The position numbers and the translations under genes were made by a program. Shown one piece after another: positions 62,027 through 64,000 of a stretch of DNA of 64,000 bases. The first letter of the stretch is position 1; every line of letters starts with the position of its first letter. The notes under the pieces were generated by a model. That model had not been told where the DNA came from, searched no databases, and worked only from the letters and a program-made list of their open reading frames with translations. The DNA comes from Polaribacter marinus (lineage in GTDB: Bacteria > Bacteroidota > Bacteroidia > Flavobacteriales > Flavobacteriaceae). The stretch lies in contig NZ_JAKQYM010000003.1 in assembly GCF_022662535.1 (NCBI RefSeq), forward strand, positions 62,001 to 126,000. Direction: 5' to 3'.

Positions 62027-62791
62027 ATGAAAACAGCTACAAAATCAGCTTGTGATACTTGTGTACATTATGATGTAGAAGGAGTAAAAAGATTAGGAGT
62101 AGACACCACAAATGTAGACTTTGTAATTGCACTTGCAGGAAATCCAAATACTGGGAAAAGTACCGTCTTTAATGCTTTAACAGGTTTAAGGCAACATACG
62201 GGTAATTGGCCAGGGAAAACAGTAACAAGAGCTGAAGGCGCTTTTGAGTATCAGCATCAAAAATATAAATTAATTGATTTGCCTGGGACTTATTCATTAA
62301 TGTCAAGGTCAGAAGACGAGGAAGTTGCAAGAAATTTTATTCTTTTTGGAAAACCAACATTAACTGTTATTGTTGTAGATGCAAGTAGATTAGAGCGTAA
62401 TTTAAACTTAGTGCTGCAAATCTTAGAGATTTCATCAAATGCAATTTTGTGTTTAAACTTAATGGATGAAGCTAAAAAAAATAAAATAACTATAGATTAT
62501 AGAAGTTTGTCAAGAGAATTAGGAATTCCTGTTGTGCCAACTATTGCAAGATCTAAAGAGGGGATTCCTGAATTGATAACTGCAATTAGTGATTTAGCAA
62601 ATGGAAAAATTATTTGCAAACCACATAAAATAAAAAGCATTCCTAAACATGTAGAAGAAGCTGTGCAAAAATTAAGTGCTGCTATTAAAAAAGAATACCC
62701 TAATGTGTCAAATAGTAGATGGTTAGCTTTTAGAGTTTTAGAAGGGGATACTCATATTTTAGAAGCTTTAAAAACAGGCGCTTTTATTTAA
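62027..62791 (+). CDS. feoB: FeoB small GTPase domain protein (split FeoB, N-terminal part)
   Basis: The cytoplasmic GTPase half of the ferrous iron transporter as a separate 254-residue protein. G1 is AGNPNTGKSTVFNAL, followed by RQHTGNWPGKTVTRAEG (switch I with its Thr), G3 DLPGTYSLMSRSEDEEVAR, G4 LNLMDEAKK (NxxD), and G5 near IARSKEGIP. A helical GDI-like region follows (about 200-250; VEEAVQKLSAAIKKEYPNVSNSRWLAFRVLEGD). The extreme N-terminus has a CxxC (ACDTCVHYD). It ends with TAA where one-chain FeoB would continue into the membrane domain; that part is the next gene. Confidence 0.93.
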   Translation: MKTATKSACDTCVHYDVEGVKRLGVDTTNVDFVIALAGNPNTGKSTVFNALTGLRQHTGNWPGKTVTRAEGAFEYQHQKYKLIDLPGTYSLMSRSEDEEVARNFILFGKPTLTVIVVDASRLERNLNLVLQILEISSNAILCLNLMDEAKKNKITIDYRSLSRELGIPVVPTIARSKEGIPELITAISDLANGKIICKPHKIKSIPKHVEEAVQKLSAAIKKEYPNVSNSRWLAFRVLEGDTHILEALKTGAFI

Positions 62792-62801
62792 TTTTTAATA
62801 A

Positions 62802-64000
62802 ATGGAAACAAAAAACATTGATAAAATTATAGAATTATCTAACGAATTACGTTGGCAAATTGGCGATGATTTTCATGATAATTTAACAGAAGCTATTTAT
62901 GCCGATGCCTCAAAAATTGTAGAAAAAACTGTAGTAAAAGATAATAAAAAAGGTGCTTTTTATTTAAATGCAAAAATAGATCAAATAGTTACTAGTAAAA
63001 TTTGGGGTTTTCCTATAATGCTTTTATTATTAGGTTTAGTACTTTGGTTAACTATTGTTGGTGCTAATTATCCGTCGTCAATGCTAGCTAGTCTGTTGTT
63101 AGATACAATTCATCCTTTTTTAAAAGAAGGTGCTTCATTTTTGGGTTTTCCTTGGTGGTTATCTGGATTTTTAATAGATGGTGTTTATTTGGCAGTTGCT
63201 TGGGTAATTGCGGTTATGTTACCACCAATGGCAATCTTTTTCCCTTTGTTTACGTTGTTAGAAGATTTTGGTTATTTGCCTAGAGTAGCTTTTAATATGG
63301 ATGCACTTTTTAAAAAATCTGGGGCTCATGGTAAGCAAGCTTTAACAATGAGTATGGGTTTTGGTTGTAATGCAGCGGGAGTTGTTGCAACTAGAATTAT
63401 AGACAGTCCTAGAGAGCGTTTAATAGCTATTATTACTAATAATTTTTCTCTTTGTAATGGTCGTTGGCCAACTCAGATATTATTGGCAACAATATTTATT
63501 GGAGCTGTTGTACCATCATCATATTCTAGTTTTGTTTCTTTAGCTGCAGTTGTAGGAATTGCTGTTTTAGGTATCTTTTTTATGTTTTTCTTTTCTTGGG
63601 CATTGTCTAAAACCGTTTTAAAAGGAGAGGTTTCTACCTTTAATTTAGAACTTCCGCCATATAGAACGCCACTATTTTGGAAGACCATTTATACTTCTTT
63701 AATTGATAGAACTTTAATTGTTTTATGGAGAGCAATTGTTTTTGCTGCGCCAGCAGGAGCTGTAATATGGTTAATTTCTAATGTCTTTATTGGAGACCAA
63801 AGTATTGCGGTACATTTAATTCATTCTTTGGATGGATTTGGGTTTTTATTAGGTTTAAATGGTGTTATTTTACTAGCGTATATTGTGGCAATTCCTGCTA
63901 ATGAAATCGTAATTCCATCTATTTTAATGTTAACTGTTATGGTAACGGGAGCTGTTGGAGGTGCTGGGGCGGGAGTGATGTTTGAATTGGATTCTGTAAC
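62802..64000 (+). CDS. feoB: FeoB permease domain protein (split FeoB, C-terminal part; cut by window end)
   Basis: The membrane half of the ferrous iron transporter, starting [18 protein letters not shown] and open to the window end (399 codons seen). It begins with helices that finish the GDI-like region, then membrane helices and the first Gate domain: [24 protein letters not shown] and [16 protein letters not shown]. These carry the Cys residues of FeoB gate motifs, though GCNAAG replaces the commoner GCNVPA. A TAA stands directly before this ATG in the same frame, and the gap from the GTPase gene is 10 bases. It is therefore a true separate gene, not a frameshift. Confidence 0.93.
   Translation, partial: METKNIDKIIELSNELRWQIGDDFHDNLTEAIYADASKIVEKTVVKDNKKGAFYLNAKIDQIVTSKIWGFPIMLLLLGLVLWLTIVGANYPSSMLASLLLDTIHPFLKEGASFLGFPWWLSGFLIDGVYLAVAWVIAVMLPPMAIFFPLFTLLEDFGYLPRVAFNMDALFKKSGAHGKQALTMSMGFGCNAAGVVATRIIDSPRERLIAIITNNFSLCNGRWPTQILLATIFIGAVVPSSYSSFVSLAAVVGIAVLGIFFMFFFSWALSKTVLKGEVSTFNLELPPYRTPLFWKTIYTSLIDRTLIVLWRAIVFAAPAGAVIWLISNVFIGDQSIAVHLIHSLDGFGFLLGLNGVILLAYIVAIPANEIVIPSILMLTVMVTGAVGGAGAGVMFELDSV

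Noticed and set aside
62791..62802. Frameshift within a single feoB gene
   Set aside because: The permease frame is closed by TAA directly before its own ATG, and both halves are complete domains, so two genes fit better.

Overview
This window looks like chromosome of a member of the Flavobacteriaceae (Bacteroidota), close in flavour to Polaribacter or Tenacibaculum. The DNA is very AT-rich. Many promoters match the Bacteroidota -7 consensus TAnnTTTG, and Shine-Dalgarno sequences are largely missing. Two secreted proteins carry type IX secretion C-terminal sorting domains, and several families are typical of the phylum (SPOR/CCDC81-type HU protein, DUF4292 lipoprotein, SusC-like barrels, LytS/LytTR pairs). 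No rRNA, tRNA, CRISPR array, insertion sequence or prophage was seen. Once the small genes and the frameshifted barrel tail are counted, no gene-free stretch exceeds about 300 bases.

Layout. 1-5123: an RND efflux operon (periplasmic adaptor cut by the window edge, inner-membrane pump, two small proteins). A structured RNA candidate lies between adaptor and pump, and palindromic repeats of two kinds sit in its gaps. 5214-8877: a LytS-type sensor kinase and LytTR regulator. 8982-12146: a type IX-secreted LRR/beta-helix protein and a small lipoprotein. 12216-14958: an outer-membrane barrel protein whose last 68 residues are thrown out of frame by one base. 15124-20383: a tiny Cys-rich protein with a good promoter, glutaryl-CoA dehydrogenase-like enzyme, rnpA, an S41 protease and a large uncharacterised protein with a nucleosidase-like C-terminus.

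20417-34962: a compact surface polysaccharide locus of 14 tightly packed genes. It holds a Wzz-like protein, rfbB-rfbA-rfbC without rfbD, a flippase, UDP-galactopyranose mutase with a DUF4422 transferase, four other glycosyltransferases, two O-antigen polymerase/ligase-like membrane proteins and a WcaJ-like initiating transferase. 35053-39146: purD, a MurG-like transferase and an OmpR/PhoR-type two-component pair. 39378-44008: a type IX-secreted lamin-tail protein, a DnaQ-like exonuclease and an ABC-F protein. 44009-44315 is a regulatory gap with a perfect hairpin and three copies of a 16-bp palindrome. 44316-48312: nucleotidyltransferase, TPR, DUF4292 and EnvC-like genes. 48319-56833: MscS, thioesterase, SPOR, dprA, an unknown protein, an EamA transporter and mfd.

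56962-64000 ends in a metal (probably iron) island. A TonB-dependent receptor and thioredoxin-like protein are read leftwards. Reading rightwards are a DtxR-family regulator, a membrane-anchored DtxR-FeoA fusion, and FeoB split into separate GTPase and permease genes. The two arms share a gap with back-to-back promoters and a DtxR-like inverted repeat. The window ends inside the FeoB permease. This island and the triple palindrome at 44155-44217 are the most interesting parts of the window.
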